A DNA stretch of 64,000 nt from Tetramitus jugosus. Its lineage: Eukaryota > Heterolobosea > Eutetramitea > Acrasida > Vahlkampfiidae. The stretch lies in contig OW569381.1 in NCBI GenBank assembly GCA_937625935.1, forward strand, positions 124,001 to 188,000. Direction: 5' to 3'. Under the pieces are notes generated by a model. It did not search any database, had not been told where the DNA came from, and saw only the letters and a list, made by a program, of their open reading frames with translations. The position numbers were made by a program, and so were the translations under genes. This document shows positions 50,701 to 59,797 of this stretch, piece by piece. The number at the start of each line of letters is the position of its first letter. The stretch's first letter is position 1.

Positions 50701-51812
50701 TTCAGATATTCAACATACGAAACAAGTGGTAAGTGCGAATCACCAAAACCGTGAATGGGATTGTTTTGTCTCTCAGGTTCTACGATCGACAATTCAAAGT
50801 GTGGGAATATGTCTTTGAGATTTTCTATGACCCTCATTTCGGCGTGTGAATATATAAAATCTAACCGAGAGTAGGGCAAAGTGAAACTTTGGATATCAAC
50901 ATGTATCGAATCTAGTTCAAAATCATAAAAGGCAGATGCGTCGACCTCATTCCTTCGCTTCTTTGAGAACAATTCGAAACACTCGGAGATATCTCCATAG
51001 GGTAGACACATGCCAATGAAGTTTAGGTTCTTTGTCGAACTGGGTAACGAGTGCGCAATAGCTGCCAGTTGGGTGTCACTTATTGAATAGTCATCCCGAT
51101 AGTGGCGGGGGCAATACGATTGTTTCGTTCCCAGAATATCCAATGTTTCGAGTTGATTCAACTTTGGCAACAAATGGTTCACACACAACACAAAGTCATC
51201 ACGTCCGTCAAAAAATGAACCTAAACTCAACTTTAAGTGCTTCACATTAGGGAACACATTTCCCAAGAAGTCAAAAATGGGACCTCTACGATAATAGGTT
51301 CTAAAGGGCACATGAGCTGGAAGAGAAGACATTTGATATCCCTTCCCAGTTCCACCAATGGGCTTAAACTGAACAATTTGATTGTCGTCTCTCACATAGA
51401 ACTTTGGTCTTCCATCATCCACCAGATTCAAATACGTTACATTGCCATACACTTGTTCTTGGAATTCATAGAGCCACTGTGAACACACTGATCTCAACAT
51501 GAAATAAAAGGGAAAAGCAGGAATGAATGACATGATTGAATGAAAAATGTCTCTTGGAATTGGTTGACCAGAGATTACAAAAAATCCCAAAAGCTTATCT
51601 CTTTCTTTCTCTGGATCTCTTTGCCAAACATTGAATTCACTATCTCCTCCATGTTGTTCCTCCTCATGTCTTACATTTTCCGTAGAATTTAATTCTTCTT
51701 CATGGTTATTATTCATTGGTACATCATCATCGTCAACATTGGTATGTTGTTGTTGGGAGGAGTTCTGATCCTCTTTGGTATTCTTTTTCAGAGTGGCAAC
51801 TTTACTCAACAT
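47790..51812 (-). CDS. Large F-box / ankyrin-repeat protein
   Basis: Encodes 1340 residues in one exon. An acidic/Gln-rich N-terminus is followed by an F-box-like segment at about 83-125 (PIPRDIFHSIMSFIPAFPF...VCSQWLYEF). A leucine-rich-repeat-like stretch comes next (VKHLKLSLGSFF, LNQLETLDILGT, STKNLNFIGM). From about residue 540 degenerate ankyrin repeats appear (GNNVLHSACSAMQLDILEYL, CGTLLHAALMRSRPATIRWL, GRTCLHNVAVRNSQAILQEL). The C-terminus is very basic with an acidic patch (KKKPTTKRKKKADSESDDDE) and probably a nuclear localisation signal. Inferred SCF substrate adaptor. The third LINE array ends about 160 nt upstream of its ATG. Confidence 0.8.
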   Translation of the reverse strand: MLSKVATLKKNTKEDQNSSQQQHTNVDDDDVPMNNNHEEELNSTENVRHEEEQHGGDSEFNVWQRDPEKERDKLLGFFVISGQPIPRDIFHSIMSFIPAFPFYFMLRSVCSQWLYEFQEQVYGNVTYLNLVDDGRPKFYVRDDNQIVQFKPIGGTGKGYQMSSLPAHVPFRTYYRRGPIFDFLGNVFPNVKHLKLSLGSFFDGRDDFVLCVNHLLPKLNQLETLDILGTKQSYCPRHYRDDYSISDTQLAAIAHSLPSSTKNLNFIGMCLPYGDISECFELFSKKRRNEVDASAFYDFELDSIHVDIQSFTLPYSRLDFIYSHAEMRVIENLKDIFPHFELSIVEPERQNNPIHGFGDSHLPLVSYVEYLNYMSKVEGVCLSHIEQRERDLTDEMIETTVDTLVREYPSFQPLLTSSVENKNMFQLKPYIKLDAKFVCGIFNVIKTLELLTDPIQMKYPELVLDINTTFEDFSGRSCTLLGLFIADCSTEGLLSMIKTIIEDFKPELAINGVRNLLLEALEGQESSPVRFKLVQYLLSLKPDLISLGDSEGIIRNDQKELPLIQLILSNPKSVSSLDDIEYLVEKGASLTVLDKFGNNVLHSACSAMQLDILEYLISKCPEDLLYAKNKNNETPLQHIFISQQEVGPFVTLGHNPQGQFLEAISKLSCFSRSQSLQNYPTSCGTLLHAALMRSRPATIRWLLNNGFDANSLNEEGENSLFFVKHENPQLIQFHTWDSYSRKNQKEYVDEMGIELIKAGAKVDIQSTKGDTVVTAALRNGNYPLINYMMLNPSISSKPLSELLSPRMKHGLNPLHYLFKSIVDITNELSGMNKRQKVFTYGTYPVARHCALLCLKHYPEMLYEKSEASTESDLEEISGLGPLQMLLEAAQGIQLLNDFSIKLSDIANKPVFASKNPAEVVPVPVMYLALEVAIDIPLFDKLMIQTHNVFLRDESQDFKPNLLHIAAERDASLCECIIKHWKKKLKTKTELAKIISQPLENDVVDGRKPRNAAILACEANLIGVFAVLWPYARSFADQFDCPVEIALANKHHDFALAAVIEHNIAPSKDQLHQIIRRCLSQDKLKADHESKFVTLMIATEEKQAKPSWLELMTETPSGDIDSDEPNSCNHRSTLQLLVSGMGSYMLDWLVRHYSKDPLLDRAMKSVYLKTGDTLLHLLTNNSKLSFVGNESASILLSIAKLFRADNVQNVETPKRAKRTNTNPPYLENMKMEEFANFINIQNKRGRTCLHNVAVRNSQAILQELLEFGASTEVKDLDGKTPLELMSSQSLIDLTNRFLDKKNGKKKPTTKRKKKADSESDDDEDDDRSYGTHSSKRRKKTRK

Positions 51813-51970
51813 ATCCGAATGTTGTTTGTGTTATGTTGCGACAATACTAACACTCCATGCATGTTGAGTTTTGTGTTTAGGAAGTTTGCTCCATGGTTTT
51901 TCCGCTGAAGGACATTTCGCTGATTCCGATCACTTGTACTCCTATGACCTTCGAGCGAGTGTTCCTTCCG

Positions 51971-52945
51971 TTTTGTTTTTTTTTTCATATACAACCAATG
52001 GTTGCGCTGTTTATTCGTTGCTGATTCTCTTTACAACTGCTTCGCTTTTTTCTTGGCGATACCCTTCTTGATTCCATTTCTTTTGAGCCCTTTGGCAACT
52101 TGTCTCGCTGCTTGCGTTTCCACACCTAACATACCTAACATGTATTGTTTGCCAGCCTTCCTTTGCTCGTTAGTTGTGCGCCTGCCGTTGCACCACTGTT
52201 GATTATCAAACCATATGTCGACACATTGTGACTTGTGCAGTCCCATTGAGCTCAATTTCGCAGCAATCTCCTTTGTGAGCAATATTCTGGTCATCCTTGC
52301 GATTGGGGCAGTTGATGAGGCAGTGGAGAACCGTCTCTTGCTCGAAATTGCACTTAGGACATGTCGTATCCATATCCTCCACATTATAGAGGTTCTTCAC
52401 CACAGCCTTTGTGTGAAGTGTGTGGCTTTTAACTTGGACCACGAACCATTACAGCTGTCTGTTCATCCTAAAGGGACTCCTCATGAATGAAAAGTCACTA
52501 GCACCCCCCAAACACTCTTTTTGAATCCACCACATCTTCTCCATCCCAATTAAATCTCTGTACTGTCTGGTAAATACATTCCAGATGGAAGCTTCAAAAT
52601 TATCCCTGCACATAAGTATTGGCGGAGCTGCGCCAAGAGAATGTTCCGGTATCGCAGTGCGCTGATTCCGAAGTTGCCGTGAACTTTGACTAGCTCACTG
52701 TGCTTAATCCACTTACCTTCTCTTGTCAGCTATTTCCTCAAGCTTGATACCCATCTTGAAGAACTTCTTGATCACATCATTTGGTTGAGACAAAGAGAGG
52801 TTGCAACTCAAGCAATTGACTTCATCACCAAATGCAATGGTTCAATAGTTGTTGTGCATGCGCTCCGCACACCATATGAGGTAAGTGTGATTGACAAACT
52901 CCAGCCTATTGTTGGACTGAAAGACATTCTCCCTTTGGAATGTTT
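51971..52945 (-). mobile_element. LINE copy 14 (decayed, 3' end only)
   Basis: A minus-strand copy. The A-tail is the T-run at 51971-51985 and the terminal stem is CAACCATTGGTTG. Coding sequence is broken by frameshifts: 52206-52442 (VEDMDTTCPKCNFEQETVLH) and 52031-52384 (GLHKSQCVDIWFDNQQWCNG) lie in different frames. Further decayed coding sequence runs to about 52945. It is closest to the copy at 60.2-61.7 kb, and the two long hairpins are missing. Confidence 0.85.
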
Positions 52946-53197
52946 ATGGCAGAACTGATCTGACTTTTGCCTCTGATCTGCAGATCTGGAGATCCCAATA
53001 AATGGAGGACATTCTTTGCTCGAAAATCAAGGATCAAGAACCAAGAATCAAGAACAAAGTAAATACAATGAGCACTGACACTAAGCATATTGAGCAACTT
53101 CTCAGAGCCAACATCAGTTACTTTGACAATCAAGATCCCTGCGCAATTGGTTAAAAAAACCAATCTCGATCCTCAGCTGATTAAATTCTCGGCCGTC
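52946..53197. other. Unassigned spacer inside the third LINE array
   Basis: About 250 nt unlike the LINE copies. A short GATCAAGAACCAAGAATCAAGAAC-type simple repeat lies around 53030-53055. No gene or tRNA seen. It may be the old host target. Confidence 0.4.
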
Positions 53198-54894
53198 TTT
53201 TTTTGTTTTTTTTAAATACAACCATTGGTTGCTCATTTTACTTTGTTGATTCTCTGTATCGGTTTCGTGACGGGAGAATGCCGTCATTATTGATTCAAGT
53301 AGTTGCTAATGCTCGTAGAGCATTAGCAACCAGCAATCTCCTTTGAGCTCGTGAAGAGGCGTCGCATCACCTCCACACATCTCCTCTTTGTATGATCGAC
53401 AAATTGTTGGGCCTTCTCCCTTGCCTTCTTTTTCTCTATTCCACTCTTCTTCAGTCCTTTGATCACTTGTTTCAGCGCCCTTGTTTCAATACCCAACATA
53501 CCAAGCATGTATTCCTTGCTTGTTTTCCTCCGCTTATTGACTAGTATTGCGCCGTTGCGCCATCGTTGATTGTCGAACCATATGTCTACTCTTTGGTCTT
53601 TGTGAAGACCCATTTTACTCAGCTTGGTGGCAACTTCCTTCACCAACAGCTTTCTGGCCATTATCGCCACCGGGCATCTAACGAGAAAATGCAACACAGT
53701 TTCCTGTTCAAATTTGCACTTGGGACATAGTGTGTCCATGTCCACTACTCCATAGAGATGTTGGACAACGGCCTTTGTGTGAATTGTGTGACTTTTCACC
53801 TGAGCCACAAACCATTCCAGAGCACGATCGACCCTGAAAGGGCATCTCATAAATTTAAAATCCACAGCACCTCCTAGACACTTCGACTGTATCCACCATA
53901 ACTTCTCCTCTTTCACTCTATCTCTATGTCGCCGCAAGAAGACTCGCCACAACTGTTCCTTCTCTACGACCTCAAAACTATCATTGTACATTAACCTTGG
54001 GGTAGTGTCGATTGAATGTTCATGTTTTCCATTGCACTGTAACATTTCAAGGTCACTTGTCAAGTACTTGTATCTGCGAGAACTAATCCCAAAATTTCCA
54101 TGTCTTTTGACCAATTCGCTATGCCTGATCCACTTTCCACCCACTGTCAATTGACTCCTCAGACCTATTCCCACCTTGAACAACCTTTTGATGATGTCAT
54201 TTGGTTGCGAGAGAGCCAGATTGCAACTTAGACAGTTAACTTCATTCCCACAAGAGATAGTGAGGTGGTTGGTGTGCATACGGACAGCACACCGCTTAAG
54301 ATAGCTATGTGTGACGAGCTCAATCCTGTTGTTGGATTGGAATACATTCTCTACCTGGAATGTTTGTAGATGCCTGATCTCCTCAAGCGTATCCAACAAC
54401 AGTCTGTGAGACTCGCCATCATGCTTCCCTTTCAGCATGTTGATGATGAACCAAGCAGTGTTCACCAGTAATGATTCTTCAAATTTACGGAGACCGAAGC
54501 CTCCATTATCACACGCCACATGCAATAATTCTGAGGGGTACCTCCGCATTGCAACAGAACCCCGTTTGATTAATGCTTTGCCTATATGATTCACTCGGTT
54601 GATCCATCCTACCCCCCACTCAGTGAACTCGGAAGCGTAGAGAAACACTGGGTGGATGCATGTGTTGACGATCCTCGCTACTTGTCTGGCGGTTAGTCTC
54701 ATTATGTGGAGTCGCTTGATGACCCTTGCCACCTTGTCTCGGGCTTGCTCTTTCTGTTTGACAGTGCAACCATTTAGGTTCGTGAAGAGTCCTAGTGCCC
54801 TGAAGACTTTCTTACTTCCATTTGCAGCCACAACCACTACATTGACCATTATATTATGGTCTGATGGTGTTTTTCCATTGGCCAACAACCAGTC
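53198..54894 (-). mobile_element. LINE copy 13, 5'-truncated and split by copy 12
   Basis: The main part is 53198-54894, and its first about 25 bp lie at 55262-55286 beyond the inserted copy 12. The A-tail is the interrupted T-run at 53198-53213. Hairpins are a perfect 13-bp stem GTTGCTAATGCTC/GAGCATTAGCAAC (53302-53330) and TGACGG/CCGTCA (53268-53286). The terminal stem is CAACC-AAT-GGTTG. Confidence 0.88.
53268..53330 (-). repeat. LINE 3' hairpin pair, copy 13
   Basis: GTTGCTAATGCTC/GAGCATTAGCAAC (13 bp perfect) and TGACGG/CCGTCA. Confidence 0.88.
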
Positions 54895-54918
54895 TTTTTT
54901 TTTTTTTAATACAACCAT
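53323..54918 (-). CDS. LINE ORF2 C-terminal part (copy 13)
   Basis: 531 uninterrupted codons covering the thumb region to the C-terminus: FRALGLFTNLNGCTVKQKEQ, RQVARIVNTCIHPVFLYASE, CPKCKFEQETVLHFLVRCP. The knuckle has Phe where other copies have Cys (HFL versus HCL). The frame begins MVVLKKKKDWLLANG, in which MVVLKKKK comes from the tail of copy 12 read as codons. The stop codon lies inside the first 3' hairpin. Endonuclease and polymerase are absent. Confidence 0.8.
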   Translation of the reverse strand: MVVLKKKKDWLLANGKTPSDHNIMVNVVVVAANGSKKVFRALGLFTNLNGCTVKQKEQARDKVARVIKRLHIMRLTARQVARIVNTCIHPVFLYASEFTEWGVGWINRVNHIGKALIKRGSVAMRRYPSELLHVACDNGGFGLRKFEESLLVNTAWFIINMLKGKHDGESHRLLLDTLEEIRHLQTFQVENVFQSNNRIELVTHSYLKRCAVRMHTNHLTISCGNEVNCLSCNLALSQPNDIIKRLFKVGIGLRSQLTVGGKWIRHSELVKRHGNFGISSRRYKYLTSDLEMLQCNGKHEHSIDTTPRLMYNDSFEVVEKEQLWRVFLRRHRDRVKEEKLWWIQSKCLGGAVDFKFMRCPFRVDRALEWFVAQVKSHTIHTKAVVQHLYGVVDMDTLCPKCKFEQETVLHFLVRCPVAIMARKLLVKEVATKLSKMGLHKDQRVDIWFDNQRWRNGAILVNKRRKTSKEYMLGMLGIETRALKQVIKGLKKSGIEKKKAREKAQQFVDHTKRRCVEVMRRLFTSSKEIAGC

Positions 54919-55277
54919 TGCGGTTGCTCACTTTATTATCAATACATTTTCATCAGCCATCGCTCTTTGAGCGATGGCTCTTGGTCGTCTGATTAATTCC
55001 CAATGACGCTCGCAGAGCGTCATTGCTGTTGTTTCGCTTTTGTTGTGGTGAAGAGGTGAAGGAGAGTCGTGAGACATCTCCGTTTCACCCCATTCACATA
55101 GGTTCTTGCTTTCTTACCGGCTTCTGCTGTTTTGACCCCAATCGCTACCAGTCCGTTGGTGACATCTTCGATGGCATTTGTTTCTATGCCCATCATACCC
55201 TTCAGAAATTCTCTACTCGTCCATCGCAAAGGACGCTTTTCCATCTTGCCATCCTTCAGTCTGGCCAACAACCAGTC
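54879..55277 (-). mobile_element. LINE copy 12 with 16-bp target-site duplication
   Basis: The element body is 54895-55261, flanked (minus strand) by GACTGGTTGTTGGCCA at 54879-54894 and 55262-55277. It is a 5'-truncated copy of the last 83 codons (55020-55271: EFLKGMMGIETNAIEDVTNG) plus tail. It holds hairpins CAATGACGCTC/GAGCGTCATTG (55001-55025) and AGCCATCGCTC/GAGCGATGGCT (54955-54979), both perfect 11-bp stems. It inserted into copy 13 near that copy's 5' end. Confidence 0.92.
54955..55025 (-). repeat. LINE 3' hairpin pair, copy 12
   Basis: CAATGACGCTC/GAGCGTCATTG and AGCCATCGCTC/GAGCGATGGCT, both perfect 11-bp stems with 3-nt loops. Confidence 0.9.
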
Positions 55278-55370
55278 CTCATGGACTTTTTTTGTTTTTT
55301 TTTTAATACAACGCGCAGTTGCTCACTTTATTGTATATCATTCTTTCAAATGGTTTCTCTTATTCTCACT

Positions 55371-55428
55371 GTGCCGCTCGAAGAGCGGCACTTATATTTT
55401 CTTTCAGTGACGCTCGGAGAGCGTTACT
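55371..55428 (-). repeat. LINE 3' hairpin pair, copy 11
   Basis: GTGCCGCTC/GAGCGGCAC (9 bp perfect, GAA loop) and AGTGACGCTC/GAGCGTTACT (one non-Watson-Crick pair). Confidence 0.9.
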
Positions 55429-55870
55429 GCTGTTTGTGGTCTTTTGATTGCTGGTAGAGTGTGTGCAAAGTAATGATGCAGCGACTCTTTGCCCAACTAA
55501 CAAAGCTTCGTGCCTTGCGATGGGCTAATTCTAACTTCATTCCATTCTTCACCAATGCATCCATAACTTCGTCAAGAGCTTCACTCTCAATGCCCATCAT
55601 TCCCGAGAGGTACTCCCGACTGGTCTTCCGGAGTCTCGGGAAAAGTACCCCGTTTCTGAATGCCACCTTGTCAAACCACAAATTCACAGTCGATCCTCGA
55701 TGCAATGGGAGTCTGAGCAGTTTGTTATAAACTTCCAACACAAGTTTTCGACGAGTGAATGATGGTTTCTGACTCAGTGCCACACCTTGGACACTGATCC
55801 GGTTCGTCATAATCATACAAATCATTACACACTGATCTAGTGTGTAATGTACCGCTTCTGATCTGTGCAT
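55424..55870 (-). CDS. Frameshifted C-terminal part of LINE ORF2 (copy 11)
   Basis: A frame overlapping the end of ORF2. From about 55750 downward it reads the family's C-terminus (RRKLVLEVYNKLLRLPLHRG, NLWFDKVAFRNG, REYLSGMMGIESEALDEVMD) in another frame. Upstream of that it is only a shadow. A small deletion or frameshift just after the start of the zinc knuckle (CPRCGTESETIIH) separates the two, so the copy's ORF2 is interrupted. Confidence 0.75.
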   Translation of the reverse strand: MHRSEAVHYTLDQCVMICMIMTNRISVQGVALSQKPSFTRRKLVLEVYNKLLRLPLHRGSTVNLWFDKVAFRNGVLFPRLRKTSREYLSGMMGIESEALDEVMDALVKNGMKLELAHRKARSFVSWAKSRCIITLHTLYQQSKDHKQQ

Positions 55871-58800
55871 GGAACCATTCCAACTGACGATCTATCACAA
55901 AGGGGTTCTTGAGAAACTCGAATTGGTTCTTGTGCTCCATTGCGGCAGATTGTAACCACCACTCTGGATACTGATCAATTGTGGCCTTTCGTTCCCTGAA
56001 GAAAATTTCTTTAAGGTCATCTCGGCCTCTGGCGTATTGTCCATTACATCGGATTATGTGCAAAAACCCCTTTGAGGGATGTAAATCCTTACTCATACAT
56101 TCTGGCATTGCCTCGACAGTGAATATCAACTCCTGATAAGTTTTTAGGCCGAATCCTCTGCCAATCTCAGTTTTTAGTGCCTCGAAACTTCTAACTTTGC
56201 CTTCTTGCAGTAGTTGTTGCTTCTGATAGAGTCCCGCTCTGCTCAGTAACCTCAATTGTCGTGTTGTTAGGTAATTTGACAAATTACACCCCTCGCAACG
56301 ACTATGAGAGTCGTCAGTGATGATAACTCCTCTCTCGTGCAATCTAACAGCACACCATTTCATGAAGGAGTGTTTGACGCAGTTGATTCTGTGGTCCGAT
56401 TGGAAGACGTTCTCCAATTGGAACGTGTATTGTTGCTTGATATACTCAAGTGAGTCGTACCACAGAATCCCAGCATCCTCATCTCTCTTCCCTCTCATCA
56501 TAGCCTTCACAAACAGTGCAGTGCGAATCGTCACTGCTTCAGAGAAGTTCTCAAGACCGATAGAACCCCATTCTGGGCCTACATAGAGTAACTCACTAGG
56601 GTATCGCTTCATTGCGACTGACTCGTGCTTCACAAGTCTCTTTCCTATGCTCGAAACCTCATCCAGTTGTTTCTTAGTCCACTTGGTGAACTCACATGCA
56701 TATAGGAAGATGGGGTGGATGCACGCATTTACGATGCGTGCGACTTGTCTCGCACCCAGGTTCATGATTTTGAGTCGCTCAATGACTCTCTTCGCTTTGG
56801 CCATGGCCTGACTTACCTGCTGTTCCGTCTTACCATTTAGGTTGAGGAAAAGACCTAACGCACGGAAATACGCCTCGGGTCCCTTTGCTGGGACTCTCGT
56901 GTTGGCAACAACAATGTCGTGATCTTCGATTCGCTCTCCTGGCAGTCTCACGTAAAGTTCCAGTTTCTTGGGGTGCATCTGCATCTTCAAACTAGACAGG
57001 ACACTGTTCATGTCGTTGGCTGTTCTCTCAACATCCTCTTTTGATTCAGCAACAATGTTGCAGTCGTCGACGTAAGCGATGTTCCAGATGTTTTGGGACA
57101 TTGCTTGATAACCAATGGCCCGTTGAGATGCAAACATCAATACTGTTTGATGCACCAACACATACGTGGTGGGAGACAGTGAATCCCCCTGTCTTGTACC
57201 TTTGTTGATGAGGAAGGGTCTTGAAAGTTGTCCTGCGAGTACCTTATTTCCGGTGACCATATCGTTTACCAGTGTCACGATATTCGGTGGACAACCAAAG
57301 AACTCGTAGACTGTTTTGATTGCGTTGTGAGGAACGGAGTCAAACGCCTTGGTGATATCAGTAAGAAGCAGATACAGTTGTTTCTTCCTCCTATTCGCAT
57401 CGTCGATGATCCCCCTGATGATTGAGAGATTCTCTCTGATATCTCTCATACATCTTCCACCACCCTGTGTTTCTGTAAACACTTCACAGTTCTCTGCTGC
57501 TTGGGAGACCCTCTTGTTGAGCAGTCTCCTGTACACCTTTGACAGTGAACTCAGCAGGCAAATAGGTCTGTAGTTATCCAGATTCCTGTGATCTCCCTTT
57601 TTGTAGGCAGGGATAATGATGCTCTGCTTCCACTCTTCGGGAAATCTGCCAGTGCTCGTTATGCTATTGAAGAAGCATGCGAGAATCTCAGACAGTTCCC
57701 TTCTGTAGTTCCTGTTCTTGATGGTCGGTAGTTTCAGCATTTCGTTTTTTATACCGTCCACTCCTGGGGTCTTATTGTTCCTGAGCCAGCCCAGGGCTTC
57801 GTTCACCTCTTCGACAGTCATAGGGGTGAAGGCTTCCCTCATCTCCCTATCCTTCCTGTTGAACTTCAATGATGAGAGGAAGGACATATCCGCTGTTTCC
57901 GTTTTAAACGCACTTTCGAAGTGCAGGGCTGCTTTCTCCGAGACCACTTCTGGATCATGCGTGGTACCAAAATCTCCACAGTGCGAGGTGAATCTAACTC
58001 TTTTCGATTTCTTCGCAGTTGAAGAGGCGAAGAACATTCCAGGACTAATTTGTTCGGAAGTTCTTGCTCTCCATCGCCATTTTTGAAACTGTCTGCTACT
58101 TGTCTTTCTTCTCTCCATGTGCACACGCTTGTCTACTTCCTTAAGAGCAGATAGAGTTGCCATCAAATTGTCATCGTAACTTTGCCCGTATTTAAGACGT
58201 ATGTGAGCACCCTTTGTATGCTCTCCCACCCCATCAGTTAAATCCTTGATCAGCACCTTTCTATGTTGCAAAAGTCTCCTGATTCTTCGATTCTCTCTGA
58301 CGATGGTTTTGTCTTGGGTGGTTTTGAAGCACTCCGAATGCCGAATAATTGCAGTAGTGATAATATTACATTGAACATTGACATCTGCAAGGCTTGTGAC
58401 CCGTCTGTCTTTCAACTCCGACAGTAGACCTTCCGCATACTTGATCCACCTCGGGTCCTCTTTGTTTGCCGGGAAGCGATGACACTGAACTGCGGGTGTG
58501 TTCCTATCTTGTATGGTGTTGTCTGTTGCCAATCTGACTTCAATTGGCAGATAGTCGCTGCTGATACCATTTTGGGTATAGACTCCCATGCTTTCTATAT
58601 CACTGATCGCCAGTCGGTTGCACCACACGGAGTCGAGTCTGGATGATCCTTGACCTCTGAAGAATGTGTGGAACTTTGTCAAGCCTAGCACTTCCTGTAC
58701 ATCAAGTAAACCGCTTGATTTAGTGGTTGCCTCGAACAACTTTGGATTGGGGTCCAGCTTACCAGATGTTCTGTCCTCTATAGCGAGCACCGAATTGTGG

Positions 58801-59213
58801 TCGCCGCCAACAATGAGTTTTCCCTCGACACTACATGTTCCAAGGATCTGTGTCAGCATTTCATAGTGCTCTTCGTCTCTTACATGAGGACCATAATGAT
58901 TGACGAACGTGTACTTGCTCGTCCCCTTGCTCACGTTCACTGCCTGTATCCTGTCACTCGAATGAACCAATCCATAACAGTCAACTGATGTCACTCTAAC
59001 TATTGTAGCAAGATACTTACTGGGAGTCTCACTGATCATAGTGTAGTTTATCCTTGACCACATTCTGTTGGCCTTGGTGCTGAACAGTTCGTCCATGTTG
59101 TGCGCTTCTTGTATCATTAAAATGTCTATGTTGTCTGTTTGAAGAATATTTAGGATGTCACGGAACTTCCCCTTGATTCTGTTGACATTGTACCATACCA
59201 CTCGGAGACTCAT
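55725..59213 (-). CDS. LINE ORF2: APE endonuclease and reverse transcriptase
   Basis: 1162 codons. The APE-type endonuclease lies at about 1-235: WYNVNRIKG, MIQEAHN, YGPHVRDEEH, VGGDHNS, SSRLDSVWCN. The usual terminal SDH is SDY here. The reverse transcriptase lies at about 470-740: AYKKGDHRNLDNYRPICLLS, TDITKAFDSVPH, GTRQGDSLSPTTYVL and the catalytic AYVDDCNIV. Thumb and C-terminal domains follow (FRALGLFLNLNGKTEQQ, ARQVARIVNACIHPIFLYAC), then CPRCGTESETIIH where the frame is lost. Typical of LINEs using target-primed reverse transcription. The start ATG overlaps the ORF1 stop (ATGA). Confidence 0.92.
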   Translation of the reverse strand: MSLRVVWYNVNRIKGKFRDILNILQTDNIDILMIQEAHNMDELFSTKANRMWSRINYTMISETPSKYLATIVRVTSVDCYGLVHSSDRIQAVNVSKGTSKYTFVNHYGPHVRDEEHYEMLTQILGTCSVEGKLIVGGDHNSVLAIEDRTSGKLDPNPKLFEATTKSSGLLDVQEVLGLTKFHTFFRGQGSSRLDSVWCNRLAISDIESMGVYTQNGISSDYLPIEVRLATDNTIQDRNTPAVQCHRFPANKEDPRWIKYAEGLLSELKDRRVTSLADVNVQCNIITTAIIRHSECFKTTQDKTIVRENRRIRRLLQHRKVLIKDLTDGVGEHTKGAHIRLKYGQSYDDNLMATLSALKEVDKRVHMERRKTSSRQFQKWRWRARTSEQISPGMFFASSTAKKSKRVRFTSHCGDFGTTHDPEVVSEKAALHFESAFKTETADMSFLSSLKFNRKDREMREAFTPMTVEEVNEALGWLRNNKTPGVDGIKNEMLKLPTIKNRNYRRELSEILACFFNSITSTGRFPEEWKQSIIIPAYKKGDHRNLDNYRPICLLSSLSKVYRRLLNKRVSQAAENCEVFTETQGGGRCMRDIRENLSIIRGIIDDANRRKKQLYLLLTDITKAFDSVPHNAIKTVYEFFGCPPNIVTLVNDMVTGNKVLAGQLSRPFLINKGTRQGDSLSPTTYVLVHQTVLMFASQRAIGYQAMSQNIWNIAYVDDCNIVAESKEDVERTANDMNSVLSSLKMQMHPKKLELYVRLPGERIEDHDIVVANTRVPAKGPEAYFRALGLFLNLNGKTEQQVSQAMAKAKRVIERLKIMNLGARQVARIVNACIHPIFLYACEFTKWTKKQLDEVSSIGKRLVKHESVAMKRYPSELLYVGPEWGSIGLENFSEAVTIRTALFVKAMMRGKRDEDAGILWYDSLEYIKQQYTFQLENVFQSDHRINCVKHSFMKWCAVRLHERGVIITDDSHSRCEGCNLSNYLTTRQLRLLSRAGLYQKQQLLQEGKVRSFEALKTEIGRGFGLKTYQELIFTVEAMPECMSKDLHPSKGFLHIIRCNGQYARGRDDLKEIFFRERKATIDQYPEWWLQSAAMEHKNQFEFLKNPFVIDRQLEWFHAQIRSGTLHTRSVCNDLYDYDEPDQCPRCGTESETIIHSSKTCVGSL

Positions 59214-59797
59214 AAGGTCGTATCATCATCCACCAAAGTTGTCTCTTGAGATTCCATTCTTGGAGTCACTTCAGCAACCTTTCTCACACTAGCCAATCTG
59301 GGAGGTGTCTTTCTTGTTTTCTTGATTGTGTATCTTGAGAGCCAATCAGATCTTGCTAATCGTTTACCGTTGTTGTTTTTAGGTGTCACGGCTTCCTTTT
59401 CAAGTGTTCTCTTCACAACGTTGGTGATGAATCTCTCTGCCTCTGGGCTGAGTCCGCTCTCAGTCGCACCAACTCCTTGCTTCTCCCTAGTTGGTGTGGA
59501 AGGTTCCGCGTCATTGCTTAAATCCATGGTTGATTCTTGCATTCCTCTGTTCTTTACCACTGTTTCTCGTTGTTCTTGCTTATCAAGCTCATTTTTACTT
59601 GCACCACGCTTGCCTTTCTTGTGTCTGTCACAGGATAGTTCCTTAATTGTTTTTTCTAGAGTTTCGACTTTCCTCATTAGGCTCCCGATCATTTCCATAA
59701 GTTCTTCTTTCATCTTGTACATTCTCTTTCTGTTGACCATTTGCATGTCAATAGGTCTTTCTTGATACTTGCTGACAAATCCATTCTTTTTATCCAT
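59210..59797 (-). CDS. LINE ORF1-like frame B (coiled coil)
   Basis: 195 codons starting MDKKNGFVSKYQERPIDMQM. It has a short leucine-rich coiled coil (ELMEMIGSLMRKVETLEKTI), is basic and Ser/Thr/Lys-rich, and has no zinc knuckle. It ends ...DDDTTL with TGA overlapping the ORF2 ATG. It overlaps frame A by 88 nt in another frame. Confidence 0.7.
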   Translation of the reverse strand: MDKKNGFVSKYQERPIDMQMVNRKRMYKMKEELMEMIGSLMRKVETLEKTIKELSCDRHKKGKRGASKNELDKQEQRETVVKNRGMQESTMDLSNDAEPSTPTREKQGVGATESGLSPEAERFITNVVKRTLEKEAVTPKNNNGKRLARSDWLSRYTIKKTRKTPPRLASVRKVAEVTPRMESQETTLVDDDTTL

